From Dorea sp. CAG:317 (lineage in GTDB: Bacteria; Bacillota; Clostridia; Lachnospirales; Lachnospiraceae): a stretch of 46,319 nucleotides of DNA. Below the pieces are notes generated by a model that saw only the letters and a program-made list of their open reading frames with translations, was not told where the DNA came from and did no database searches. A program made the translations under genes and the position numbers. Positions 24,745 through 33,500 of this stretch are shown here, piece after piece. The stretch is taken from the NCBI GenBank assembly GCA_000433535.1, contig FR892671.1:68968-115286 (forward strand). Direction: 5' to 3'. The stretch's first letter is position 1. Each line of letters opens with the position of its first letter.

Positions 24745-25521
24745 TTAGAAACAAGTAAATGCTCCATCCACCACGATATCAGAACCTGTTGTAAATGTAC
24801 TTGCATCTCCTGCCAGGTATACTAAAACTGCCTGAAGCTCTTCCGGTTTTCCAAGTCTTCCCATTGGAGCCATAGCATTCCACTGCTCAATCAGCGGTTT
24901 CAAATGCTCAGCGTTCATGATCAAGTCTGTTCCGATATATCCTGGGCTGATGCAGTTTACACGTACACCTTTTTTCGCCCACTCAATTGCCAGTGATTTT
25001 GTCAGCATGATAACTCCTGCTTTAGAAGCATTGTATGCACACTGTGGCTGAGGAACATTTACAATGTGTCCTGACATAGATGCTGTATTGATAATAGAAC
25101 CATAACCCTGTTTCAGCATCTGTCTTCCTGCTGCTGTCGCACAGAGGAATACACCGTTTAAGTTAATATCAATAACTTTGCTCCACTGCTCATATGTCAT
25201 ATTCTCAGCTTCAACATTCAATGCAATTCCTGCGTTATTGTAACATGCATCTAACTTTCCATATGTATCAACAACCTTCGCAACCATTGCTTCTACCTGA
25301 TCCTGCTTCGTTACATCACACTGGATTGCAATCGTTTTAGATCCTGTAGCTTCTGCGATTTCTTTTGCAACCTTTTCAGCGCCTTCTATGTTGATATCAA
25401 CAATCGCTACATCTGCTCCTGCCTCTGCGAATGCTGTAGCTGCTGCTTTTCCGATTCCGCTTGCAGCTCCTGTTACATAGATTGCCTTTCCGTCCAGTCT
25501 CATTTTTTCAATAATTCCCAT
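24745..25521 (-). CDS. Short-chain dehydrogenase/reductase, probable polyol or sugar dehydrogenase
   Basis: A 258-residue classical SDR. Cofactor motif TGAASGIG (17-24) with VDIN after beta-2 (an Asp there favours NAD), NNAG at 95-98, catalytic Ser148 (INTASMSG), Tyr163 and Lys167 (YNASK). It opens the ABC transporter operon behind a TTGCAT-17-TATAAT promoter and the shared 26-bp operator. The likely job is oxidation of the imported polyol (or reduction of the ketose) before phosphorylation by the co-regulated FGGY kinase at 17665. The start at 25521 is chosen because AAGGAGG lies 9 bases upstream; an ATG twelve codons earlier overlaps no ribosome site. Confidence 0.85.
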   Translation of the reverse strand: MGIIEKMRLDGKAIYVTGAASGIGKAAATAFAEAGADVAIVDINIEGAEKVAKEIAEATGSKTIAIQCDVTKQDQVEAMVAKVVDTYGKLDACYNNAGIALNVEAENMTYEQWSKVIDINLNGVFLCATAAGRQMLKQGYGSIINTASMSGHIVNVPQPQCAYNASKAGVIMLTKSLAIEWAKKGVRVNCISPGYIGTDLIMNAEHLKPLIEQWNAMAPMGRLGKPEELQAVLVYLAGDASTFTTGSDIVVDGAFTCF

Positions 25522-25588
25522 CTTCGTCTTCCTCCTTCTGAATATGGTTGCTAGCATTACCCGTTAGCAATCGTCCCTGCCTTAGTTT

Positions 25589-25646
25589 TGTAAAGGTGTT
25601 TTATAAATGTTGTTGTAATTATATTCCTTGTACCATTTTTATGCAA
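25589..25646 (-). promoter_or_regulatory. Promoter and ROK-type operator of the dehydrogenase/ABC operon
   Basis: On the minus strand TTGCAT (25641-25646), 17 bases, TATAAT (25618-25623). Three bases beyond the -10 lies a 26-bp element (25589-25614, containing TGTTTTATAAATGTTGTT on the plus strand). The same gap separates its counterpart at 19219-19244 from the kinase -10. Confidence 0.75.
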
Positions 25647-25723
25647 GATGTAATAACAAACAAAATATTAAATTGTTTTTTATACATTTTGCACAAGTTT
25701 TTTTCAAAACCTACAGAGAACAT

Positions 25724-26896
25724 TTATATTGATTCAATGTACTTCTCCATTTGATAAATTGCACTTCCAAATGCGGAAGCTTCACTGCGGCATCCACACG
25801 CTCTCACATAATTACCGCGTCTTTCGAAAATATCCAATTCTGAAAGCCTCTTTTGCAGTTCCGGAATATAGGGCTCCATATAGCATCCTACATAACCGCC
25901 CAGCACTACATCCATATCGAAGATCATTCGAAGGTTATCTACGGTAAGAGCCAGATTCTCCATATACTCTTCCCATACTTTTTTATGTTCTTCGCTTCCT
26001 TCCTTCAAATGAACAAAGAATTTTTCCAGTATACCATCTTCCATATCTGCTAACCGAAGTGCTGAACAGTAGGCATCCACACATCCTTTTTTTCCACAAT
26101 AGCATTTGCGGCCCTCCGGATGGATCACCATATGACCAAACTCTCCGCTTCTCCAATTATTGCCCAGATGCATGCTGCTGACATCCTTCAGATATCCGTC
26201 CCGGCTATATACATTTCCACGATCCGACTGATACACAACCGCACCGCCCACGGTATTGCTCAAAGACAGATATACCATACTTTCACATGTCTCTTTTCCA
26301 ATCCACTCTGTCAATACTGCTGCATTAGCATCATTTAACAGCGCACTTGGATAAGGCATATAAGTTGTCCAGTTTTCACAAGGTACATTATGAATGCCAA
26401 GCGCGTGGGAATTGGAAATCATTTCACGATCCCGGTCGATAATTACCGGTGCCGAAATCCCCAGCCCAACAATACGTTCATCTGGAATTTTATTCTGGCG
26501 AACAAATTCTCGAATCTCTTCTGACACTGCACGAAAATATTCCGCTGTATTTTCAAACGGTTTATACATACGTTCATAGTTCAAAACCTGCTGTGTCAGG
26601 TCCGTATATGCGATAACAATATGATTTTTAGTGATATCCAGTCCAAGCGCATAACGGATTCCTTTTACCGAGGCAATTGCTTTCGCTTTTCTTCCTCCGG
26701 TAGATTTATACTCTCCGACCTCTTCGATCATCCCTGAATCTCTCAACTCATTCACCAGAGAAAGTACTGTCGGTCCACTCATATCCAATGCCGCTGCAAT
26801 CTCTGTCATACAGGTCTCTTTCTGTTCATTAATATATCGAAAGACCCTGTTTCTATTTATTTTTTTTACTTCTGAATTATTTGTACTTCTTCTCAT
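25724..26896 (-). CDS. ROK-family transcriptional regulator (2)
   Basis: A 390-residue ROK repressor with an N-terminal winged helix (NRVFRYINEQKETCMTEIAAALDMSGPTVLSLVNEL) and a sugar-kinase-like domain with zinc motif CYCGKKGC. It differs clearly from ROK 1 but shares the same layout and a very similar C-terminus (VLGGYVG, ACGCRSEASAFGSAI against ACRYKVEATAAGAAI). It lies upstream of the dehydrogenase/ABC operon on the same strand with its own promoter. Two ROK proteins around one regulon may sense different ligands or form mixed control. The ribosome site is weak (GGAACGTGACAAT), so low expression is likely. Confidence 0.87.
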   Translation of the reverse strand: MRRSTNNSEVKKINRNRVFRYINEQKETCMTEIAAALDMSGPTVLSLVNELRDSGMIEEVGEYKSTGGRKAKAIASVKGIRYALGLDITKNHIVIAYTDLTQQVLNYERMYKPFENTAEYFRAVSEEIREFVRQNKIPDERIVGLGISAPVIIDRDREMISNSHALGIHNVPCENWTTYMPYPSALLNDANAAVLTEWIGKETCESMVYLSLSNTVGGAVVYQSDRGNVYSRDGYLKDVSSMHLGNNWRSGEFGHMVIHPEGRKCYCGKKGCVDAYCSALRLADMEDGILEKFFVHLKEGSEEHKKVWEEYMENLALTVDNLRMIFDMDVVLGGYVGCYMEPYIPELQKRLSELDIFERRGNYVRACGCRSEASAFGSAIYQMEKYIESI

Positions 26897-26910
26897 ATTG
26901 TCACGTTCCG

Positions 26911-26982
26911 ACTTAAGTAATGTCTTTAATTAAGTATTTTATTAACTACGCTCATTATAGCACTGTTCATTTTTGAATGCAA
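26911..26982 (-). promoter_or_regulatory. Promoter of ROK regulator 2, with dyad
   Basis: On the minus strand TTGCAT (26977-26982), 17 bases, TATAAT (26954-26959). Downstream, ACTTAA (26911-26916) and TTAAGT (26929-26934) form an inverted repeat that could serve autoregulation. The remaining 130 bases towards the terminator at 27116 are A/T-rich with no gene that I can see. Confidence 0.65.
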
Positions 26983-27115
26983 CATTTTTTATGGATTTTC
27001 CACAATTTATCATAGAAAATTATACATTTAAATGTCTATTTTTTATCAATGCGTGGTTTTTAGTTGATTATGACTATTTAATCCTATGCTTTTTTGGTTT
27101 TTCTTTGTTTCAAAA

Positions 27116-27159
27116 AAATAAATTCGGGATGTAGTAAAAGCCACATCCCGAATTTATTT
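27116..27159 (-). terminator. Strong terminator after the dehydrogenase-M24 operon
   Basis: Perfect 17-base arms (AAATAAATTCGGGATGT and its complement) with a 10-base loop, followed on the minus strand by a T-run. It lies 2 bases after the M24 gene. Confidence 0.9.
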
Positions 27160-27161
27160 TA

Positions 27162-28235
27162 TTACCTTCTCAAAATATCAGCCACACTAATTTCCCCGTA
27201 AGGAGTCCGAACGATCGTACACGGCCAATCTTTTGTCCGTGTAAAGATTTCTACTTTTTCGTCCGTTAAATAAGTTGTTTCTTCACATTTTGTTCCCTGA
27301 ATTGTTGGATTCCATGCATATGCCTGTCCCGTATGTATTTTTTTATCAAGCCCGGGAATAACAACAAATTCTCTGCAGCCATATCCTGTCGGACCGCCCT
27401 GGTGATGCATTTTCCATTCTCCCTCATATCCTGCATCATCGTAGAGCTTCTGAACATTCGCAAAATACTCTGAATATTCCATACCTTCATGCATCATCTG
27501 CTGCATACAGGCAAAGACATACTGCGTTTTTTGATACCGTTCGTATATTTCTTCCGGAATCTCATCAAAATACACGATTCGCGTCATACTGATATACAAG
27601 CCATATTTCTCTCCACCCAACACGACCATCAGACTTTTTTTAATTTCTTTGTTCGTCGGCATCGGATGACGAAAATCTAAAATACGTTCATCTGCACCTA
27701 CCAGCACACAATCCGGGCTGATCCCCTGCTCTATGCAGCTGCATTTCACACGATCCGCAATTTCTTCTTCTGTTTGTCCCGGTCTTGCCTCCTTACAGAT
27801 CTTCTCAACGATCTGAGCACACGCTGCACCGACTTCCCGATATCTATCTACCTCTTCTTCCGACAACTGCATCCTGAGATCTACAAGCTCCTCCTGCACA
27901 TTTACAGTCCCTGCGATCCCCGTATCCGATACATATTTTTTCCCCTGAGCCGTCTCTTTAAGCCTCTCTTCCATAGACATATACCACGGAACCAGAACCG
28001 GCTCTGCGCCGAGCGGATTCTGCTCCTTTGACATTCTGGGAAGATCGCTGCTGTCGGCAAACAACCATATGTGATCCGGTTCAATGACATAATACGCAAC
28101 CCCAGTTTCTGTATTTGATGTCACATGATTCTTCGCTCCGTCACTGATCCACGTATAGTTATCTCTCCTGCCGAGAATAATTCCGTCATAGTCGTTTACA
28201 GCCATCCATTTCCTGAGCTTTTCTACTTTTTTCAT
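27162..28235 (-). CDS. M24 (creatinase/prolidase-fold) protein lacking most metal ligands
   Basis: A 357-residue protein with the two-domain creatinase-prolidase layout: an N-terminal creatinase-like domain (about 1-125) and the pita-bread M24 domain. In peptidases the metal is held by Asp, Asp, His, Glu, Glu. Here, by eye, the first Asp is missing (VVLGGEKYG), the second is Ser216 (YISMTR), the His is Gly281 (HHQGGPTG) and the fourth ligand is Asn309 (AWNPT). Only the last Glu (318/319, KCEETTYLT) and the conserved non-ligand His277 remain. Metal-free hydrolases of this fold, such as creatinase and ectoine hydrolase, cleave C-N bonds of small molecules, so a non-peptidase role is likely. It follows the zinc dehydrogenase by 20 bases. 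Start at 28235 is chosen for AAGGAAGG. Confidence 0.8.
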   Translation of the reverse strand: MKKVEKLRKWMAVNDYDGIILGRRDNYTWISDGAKNHVTSNTETGVAYYVIEPDHIWLFADSSDLPRMSKEQNPLGAEPVLVPWYMSMEERLKETAQGKKYVSDTGIAGTVNVQEELVDLRMQLSEEEVDRYREVGAACAQIVEKICKEARPGQTEEEIADRVKCSCIEQGISPDCVLVGADERILDFRHPMPTNKEIKKSLMVVLGGEKYGLYISMTRIVYFDEIPEEIYERYQKTQYVFACMQQMMHEGMEYSEYFANVQKLYDDAGYEGEWKMHHQGGPTGYGCREFVVIPGLDKKIHTGQAYAWNPTIQGTKCEETTYLTDEKVEIFTRTKDWPCTIVRTPYGEISVADILRR

Positions 28236-28255
28236 CCTGGAACCTTCCTTCTTTC

Positions 28256-29323
28256 TTATTCCATTTCGTGACAAACGCATACCTTTCCGGTCTTTCCTGT
28301 CGCAAAGATCTCAAATGCTTTGTCTGTCTCGCGCAGTGGAAAACGATGTGTAATAATCTGGCTTGGATGAATTTTCTTGCGGTCTAAGAGCTCCACAAGT
28401 TTTTCCATATTACTAACCGAAGTAACCCATGAGCCATGCAGAGTAATATTTTTGTGAAGAAGAAGCGGACTTGGTTCAAACGTAACCGTTCCCTGCTCAC
28501 CTAAATATACAACATTCGCCCACATTCTTGCAGCTTCCAGACATCTGACACGTCCAATACTGCTTCCGGAGCAATCTACGGCAACCTCTACACCTTTGCC
28601 ATTTGTCAGACCCATAATCTTCTCTACAACGTCATCATCACCTTTTAGTACTTCATCGGCGCCAACTTTTCTTGCCATTTCCATACGTTCTTCTGCAATA
28701 TCCACCCCAATGGTCTTTGCTCCAAGCGCTTTTGCCAGAATAATTGCAGCCTGACCGACCGGTCCAAGTCCCATAACAAGTACGGTATCATTTCCGGAAA
28801 CATGCGCTCTTAAAAGTCCCTGATATGCAGTTCCGAATCCGCACGCGATCATTGCCCCGTCTTCATAAGTAAGAAAATCCGGAAGATGAATACATGTACT
28901 TTCATCCGCTACCATGTACTCTCCCAATGCGCCATCTCTCTGCCAGCCATACGCACGTCGTTCCGGATTCTGACAGTTGATAAAAAATCCTTTCCGGCAC
29001 TCATCACAGTAGCCACAGCCCTGAATATGATATACAACCACTCTGTCTCCGACTTTAAAGTCACTGACATCTTCACCTACAGCGACAACCTGTCCGCTTG
29101 GCTCATGACCTGCGATCACATCATCATATCTGGCGCCGCCTGTCTTATCCGTATGTTCATAATAAATATACTTCAGATCACTTCCGCATAAGCTGGCGGC
29201 TTTCATCTTCAAAAGCACCTGCCCCGGTCCCGGCTTCGGAACGTCCACTTCTACAGCCTCAACCTTTGCACCTCCCGGAAGCTTCATTCCGAGCATTTTT
29301 TCTGGTAATTTTACTTCTGACAT
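28256..29323 (-). CDS. Zinc-dependent medium-chain alcohol/polyol dehydrogenase
   Basis: A 355-residue MDR dehydrogenase. Catalytic zinc ligands are Cys46 (SLCGSD), His73-Glu74 (AGHE) and Cys161 (IACGFGTA), the cysteine being used as in classical alcohol dehydrogenases instead of the glutamate of sorbitol dehydrogenases. The structural zinc loop has Cys103, 106, 109 and 117, and the NAD site is GLGPVG. It starts the operon with the M24 protein, behind a promoter with an AraC-type activator site identical in spacing to that of the DUF5107 gene. It probably oxidises a hydroxyl on the compound handled by those partners. GGGGGA precedes the ATG. Confidence 0.85.
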   Translation of the reverse strand: MSEVKLPEKMLGMKLPGGAKVEAVEVDVPKPGPGQVLLKMKAASLCGSDLKYIYYEHTDKTGGARYDDVIAGHEPSGQVVAVGEDVSDFKVGDRVVVYHIQGCGYCDECRKGFFINCQNPERRAYGWQRDGALGEYMVADESTCIHLPDFLTYEDGAMIACGFGTAYQGLLRAHVSGNDTVLVMGLGPVGQAAIILAKALGAKTIGVDIAEERMEMARKVGADEVLKGDDDVVEKIMGLTNGKGVEVAVDCSGSSIGRVRCLEAARMWANVVYLGEQGTVTFEPSPLLLHKNITLHGSWVTSVSNMEKLVELLDRKKIHPSQIITHRFPLRETDKAFEIFATGKTGKVCVCHEME

Positions 29324-29385
29324 TACAAAATCCCCCTTTATATTATCTAATATTTATCTTTTCGTTTCCTGTATTCTATGTTCAA

Positions 29386-29445
29386 AGTATAACACTTCTC
29401 TTGCATCTATGAAATTCCATATGTTATCCTTTGATGGACAATATT
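29386..29445 (-). promoter_or_regulatory. AraC-activated promoter of the dehydrogenase-M24 operon
   Basis: On the minus strand a 34-bp site (29412-29445) reads AATATTGTCCATC, 10 bases, ATATGGAATTT. The inner half-site overlaps the poor -35 (TTTCAT, 29409-29414) by 3 bases. The -10 TATACT (29386-29391) begins 20 bases beyond the site. This is the layout of class II activation by AraC-family proteins. Confidence 0.7.
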
Positions 29446-29464
29446 ACTGTCATTCTGTCTATGA

Positions 29465-30352
29465 CTATCCACTATAAAAATAGTCTCCATTCTTATAGTC
29501 TTTCGGAGACACCCCTACTACTTTTTTAAAGATTCGAGAAAAATAATACTGATCCGCATACCCAAGTTCAGAGCTCACCTCATAAATATAGTAATCTGTA
29601 GACTTTAAAAGCTTACATGCCTCCTGCATTTTCAAATGGATAAAAAACTCTACCGGAGATTTTCCGGTCTGAGCTTTAAAGACTGCATTCAGATAGCTTT
29701 TTGACAATTGCACTTCTTCCGAGATCTCTTCCAGTGTAAGCTTTTCATGTAAATGCTGATACATATAACGGATCACCATTGTAACGTGACGATCCTGAAC
29801 ACTGCTTTCATCCACCTTTTCACGAAAATAGATTTCCGAAAGAATTAAGGACAATACTTGAGATATATAAATAAAATTTCCGATCGTATAATTTCGTTCC
29901 AACACTCTGAACAATAAATTAAACAGAACCATCATCCGATTATCACTGTGTCTGGAATTAATATGGACGATTTTTCGTTCTTCCAGCGGAAAATAATTCG
30001 TATTTTCTCCCTTAAAGTGAACCCACAAAATACTCCATGGATCTTTCTCGTCAGCATAATATTTATGCCGTACATTTCTCGGAATGCAGAACGCATCTGA
30101 TTTCCCTAATGTGTATATTTGATCTTCTACTTCTATGATTCCTTTTCCCTCTGTACAGTAAATCAAAATATACTGATCCGCCCCTTCTTCTCTCTCTCGA
30201 TAATGTTCCCTGGCTTTTGGGAAAAAGCCGACATCTGTAAGGTATGCTGCCCGAATCAGAGGGTGCTCCATATATTCCTCAAAAGACTCCGTTGGAATGA
30301 TCATATATTTTTCATCTCGAAATCCATCTGATTTCCCAGTCATATCTGTCAT
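29465..30352 (-). CDS. AraC-family transcriptional activator
   Basis: A 295-residue AraC-type regulator: N-terminal cupin-like ligand domain (YILIYCTEGKGIIEVEDQIYTLGKSDAFCIPRN...) and, from about residue 195, the double helix-turn-helix (LTLEEISEEVQLSKSYLNAVFKAQTGKSPVEFF, then VSSELGYADQYYFSRIFKKVVGVSPKDYK). It lies between the two operons it probably activates, the dehydrogenase-M24 pair and the divergent DUF5107 gene. Both have the same AATATTGTCCATC site. The cupin domain suggests direct binding of a sugar or glycoside ligand. Start at 30352 with AGGAGGG 9 bases upstream. Confidence 0.9.
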   Translation of the reverse strand: MTDMTGKSDGFRDEKYMIIPTESFEEYMEHPLIRAAYLTDVGFFPKAREHYREREEGADQYILIYCTEGKGIIEVEDQIYTLGKSDAFCIPRNVRHKYYADEKDPWSILWVHFKGENTNYFPLEERKIVHINSRHSDNRMMVLFNLLFRVLERNYTIGNFIYISQVLSLILSEIYFREKVDESSVQDRHVTMVIRYMYQHLHEKLTLEEISEEVQLSKSYLNAVFKAQTGKSPVEFFIHLKMQEACKLLKSTDYYIYEVSSELGYADQYYFSRIFKKVVGVSPKDYKNGDYFYSG

Positions 30353-30394
30353 ATCTTCATTCCCTCCTTTTGAAACAATATATCACTACAGAAG

Positions 30395-30454
30395 AATATT
30401 GTCCATCTTTATATGTTATATGCCATTTTATCCCCTTCATTCTTATGCTATTCT
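30395..30454 (+). promoter_or_regulatory. AraC-activated promoter of the DUF5107 gene
   Basis: A 34-bp site (30395-30428) reads AATATTGTCCATC, 10 bases, ATATGCCATTT. It overlaps the weak -35 (TTTATC, 30426-30431) by 3 bases. The extended -10 TGCTATTCT has its hexamer at 30449-30454, 20 bases beyond the site. Spacing is identical to the site at 29412-29445. Confidence 0.7.
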
Positions 30455-30481
30455 TACTACAGATAACAAAGTAAGAACAAA

Positions 30482-30514
30482 GTAATTGTCCATGAAGTAT
30501 TCTCAGACAATTAC
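30482..30514. repeat. Inverted repeat in the DUF5107 5' leader
   Basis: Perfect 9-base arms GTAATTGTC (30482-30490) and GACAATTAC (30506-30514), 15 bases apart, just before the ribosome site at about 30526. The left arm continues into ATTGTCCAT, the core of the AraC site, so it may be a third, weaker regulator site or an mRNA hairpin. Confidence 0.5.
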
Positions 30515-30540
30515 ATAAAATAAGAAAGGAGTTTTTTATT

Positions 30541-33500
30541 ATGGGAAACAACAAAGTACACGTCTGGGAAGAACAGATTGTTCTTCCTACATACAAGCCT
30601 GCTGCACCTGAGAAAAGTCCTCTTTTCCTTGAAAACCGTGCTTATCAGGGAAGCACCGGAAAAGTTTATCCAATGCCGGTAACCGAAAAAATCTTTGACG
30701 AAAAAGATGATGTCGAATATCACGCAATTTATATGGAGAACGATTATCTCCTTGTTATGATCCTCCCTGAATTAGGCGGACGTATTCAGAGAGCCTTGGA
30801 CAAAACAAATAACTATGACTTCGTCTACTACAATCATGTGATCAAACCTGCACTTGTAGGTCTGACCGGTCCGTGGATCTCCGGCGGAATTGAATTCAAC
30901 TGGCCGCAGCATCATCGTCCATCCACCTATTCTCCGGTTGACTTTTATTTTGAGGAGCATGAAGATGGTTCATCCACCGTATATGTAAGTGAGATCGACA
31001 AAATGTACGGAACGAAAGGCATGGCATCCTTTACACTTTATCCGGATAAATCTTACATCGAGATCAAAGGACAGCTTTACAATCGCACGGATACTCCTCA
31101 GACATTTCTCTGGTGGGCAAATCCTGCTGTTCCGGTTAACGAAAATACCTATTCCGTATTTCCACCGGATGTACACGCAGTCATGGATCACGGAAAACGA
31201 GCAGTCTCTACTTTCCCGATCGCAACCGGCGAGTATTACAAATACGATTATTCCGCAGGTGTCGACATTTCCTGCTATCGAAATATCAAAGTACCTACCT
31301 CTTACATGGCTGCTCACTCCGATTATGATTTCATCGGTAACTATGATGAAAAGCTTGATGCAGGTCTTCTTCATGTGGCAGACCACCACATCTCACCCGG
31401 CAAAAAGCAGTGGACGTGGGGAAACAGCGATTTCGGTCAGGCATGGGATCGCAATCTTACGGATGAAGATGGTCCATATATCGAATTAATGACCGGTGTA
31501 TACGCAGATAATCAACCGGACTTCACTTGGCTGAAGCCTTATGAAGAAAAAACATTTACACAATATTTCATGCCTTACAAGCATGTAGGACGAGTAAAAA
31601 ATGCAACAAAAGACGCTTCTGTCAACTTAGAGCTTGAAGGTCACAACTGCATTATCAAAGCATATGCTTCCGGCGTATTTCCACAGTGTCAGATCAAGGT
31701 ATGTGAAAACGGCGAAACCATATTTGCAGACCAGGTAGATCTCTCTCCTACTGAAATCTATGACGCAGCTTTCACAACAGAGCTCGACAGCCTGACCGGT
31801 TGTACATTAACAATTACCGATGTTCACGGAAACACACTCGTATCTTACACCGCGGTTGAGCAGGAATTAGAAGCGACACCCGATCCGGCAGATCCTCTGC
31901 TTCCGCCATCCGAATTAAAATCAACCGAGGAATTATATCTTGGTGCATTACACTTAGAACAGTACCGACATGCAACATTCTCTCCTGACGATTATTATTT
32001 AGAAGGACTTAGAAGAGATCCTTCTGATATCCGTCTGAACAACGGCTACGGATTATTACAATATCGTCGTGGTAATTTTGAAGAAGCTGTCAAATTATTC
32101 AAGAAAGCGATCGAAAAGCAAACCTGGAAAAACCCAAATCCATATCATGGAGAATGTTATTTCAACCTTGGTCTTGCACTTGTAATGGCAGGAAAGCTTG
32201 ACGAAGCGTACGACGCTTTCTATAAAGCGACATGGAGCTATGAGACTCAGAGCAGTGGTTTCTATTGGTTATCCGCACTCTCCTGCAGACGCGGCAATTA
32301 CAAAGATGCGTTAAAATTTATTGATGAATCTATGATCCGCAACTGGCACAATATGAAGGCAAGAACCTTAAAAGCTGCCATTCTCCGTACACTGGGACAA
32401 GATTGTAGTGATTTCCTTGATGAGAGCGGGCATATTGATCCTCTGGATATGGGTATCCGTTATGAAAAGGCAGTATCTTGTTCTGAGTTCGATAACTGGA
32501 AACGATCCATGAGAGAACCTGCTCACAATTATTTAGAACTGGCTCTCGACTACGCAAAAGCCGGCTTCTACAAGGATGCTTTGTATATTCTCAGCTCCTG
32601 CAATACATCATCTCCTATGATTGGCTATTACAAGGGTTATATTTATGAATTAATGGGTGAGCTTGAAAATGCAAAAGAAGCGCACAAGCTTGGCGAAGCT
32701 TCCGATTATTCCTGCTGCTTCCCGAATCGAACAGAAGAAGTACTGATTCTGGAAAGCGCAATCCGCGTATTAGAAAAAGCGCCACGTGCTCACTACTACC
32801 TGGGATGTCTCCTCTATGATAAAAAGCAAAACGAAAAGGCAATCCAGCACTGGCTTACCTCCACGGAGGAAGAACCATCTTTCGCAATGAGCTACCGTAA
32901 CCTTGCGATTGCTTACTACAATAAAGAGCATGACATTAGTAAAGCACTTCCTGCCATGAAACGTGCTGTTGAGCTTGACCCTGACTATTCTCGTTTTCTT
33001 CTGGAATACGACCAGCTTTGTGCAAAGGCAGGTTATTCCAATGAAGACCGCTTGAAGCTTTTAGAAGCACACATTGATCTGGTTACTTACCGGGATGCAT
33101 TGTATCTTGAGTATATTACTCTTCTTAACAACACCGGTCAGTATGACAAAGCACTGGACTGCCTGACTACCCACCAGTTCCATCCTTGGGAAGGCGGAGA
33201 AGGAAAAGTCAGCGCACAATACCGATATGCACTGACTCAGAAAGCAGTTCTTCTACTGAACAGAAAGCATTACGAGGAAGCAATCAGCCTATTAGAAAAG
33301 ACAAAAACATATCCGCAAAATCTTGGCGAAGGAAAATTGCCAAATGTTCAGGACAACATTGCTGATTACTATCTGGGAATTGCCTACGAAGAAACCGGCA
33401 ACAAAGAAGCTGCTACCGCTCATTATCTTGCAGCATCTGTCGGATTGGATGAGCCAGGAAGCGTCTTATATTACAATGATCAGCCATCTGACACTATTTT

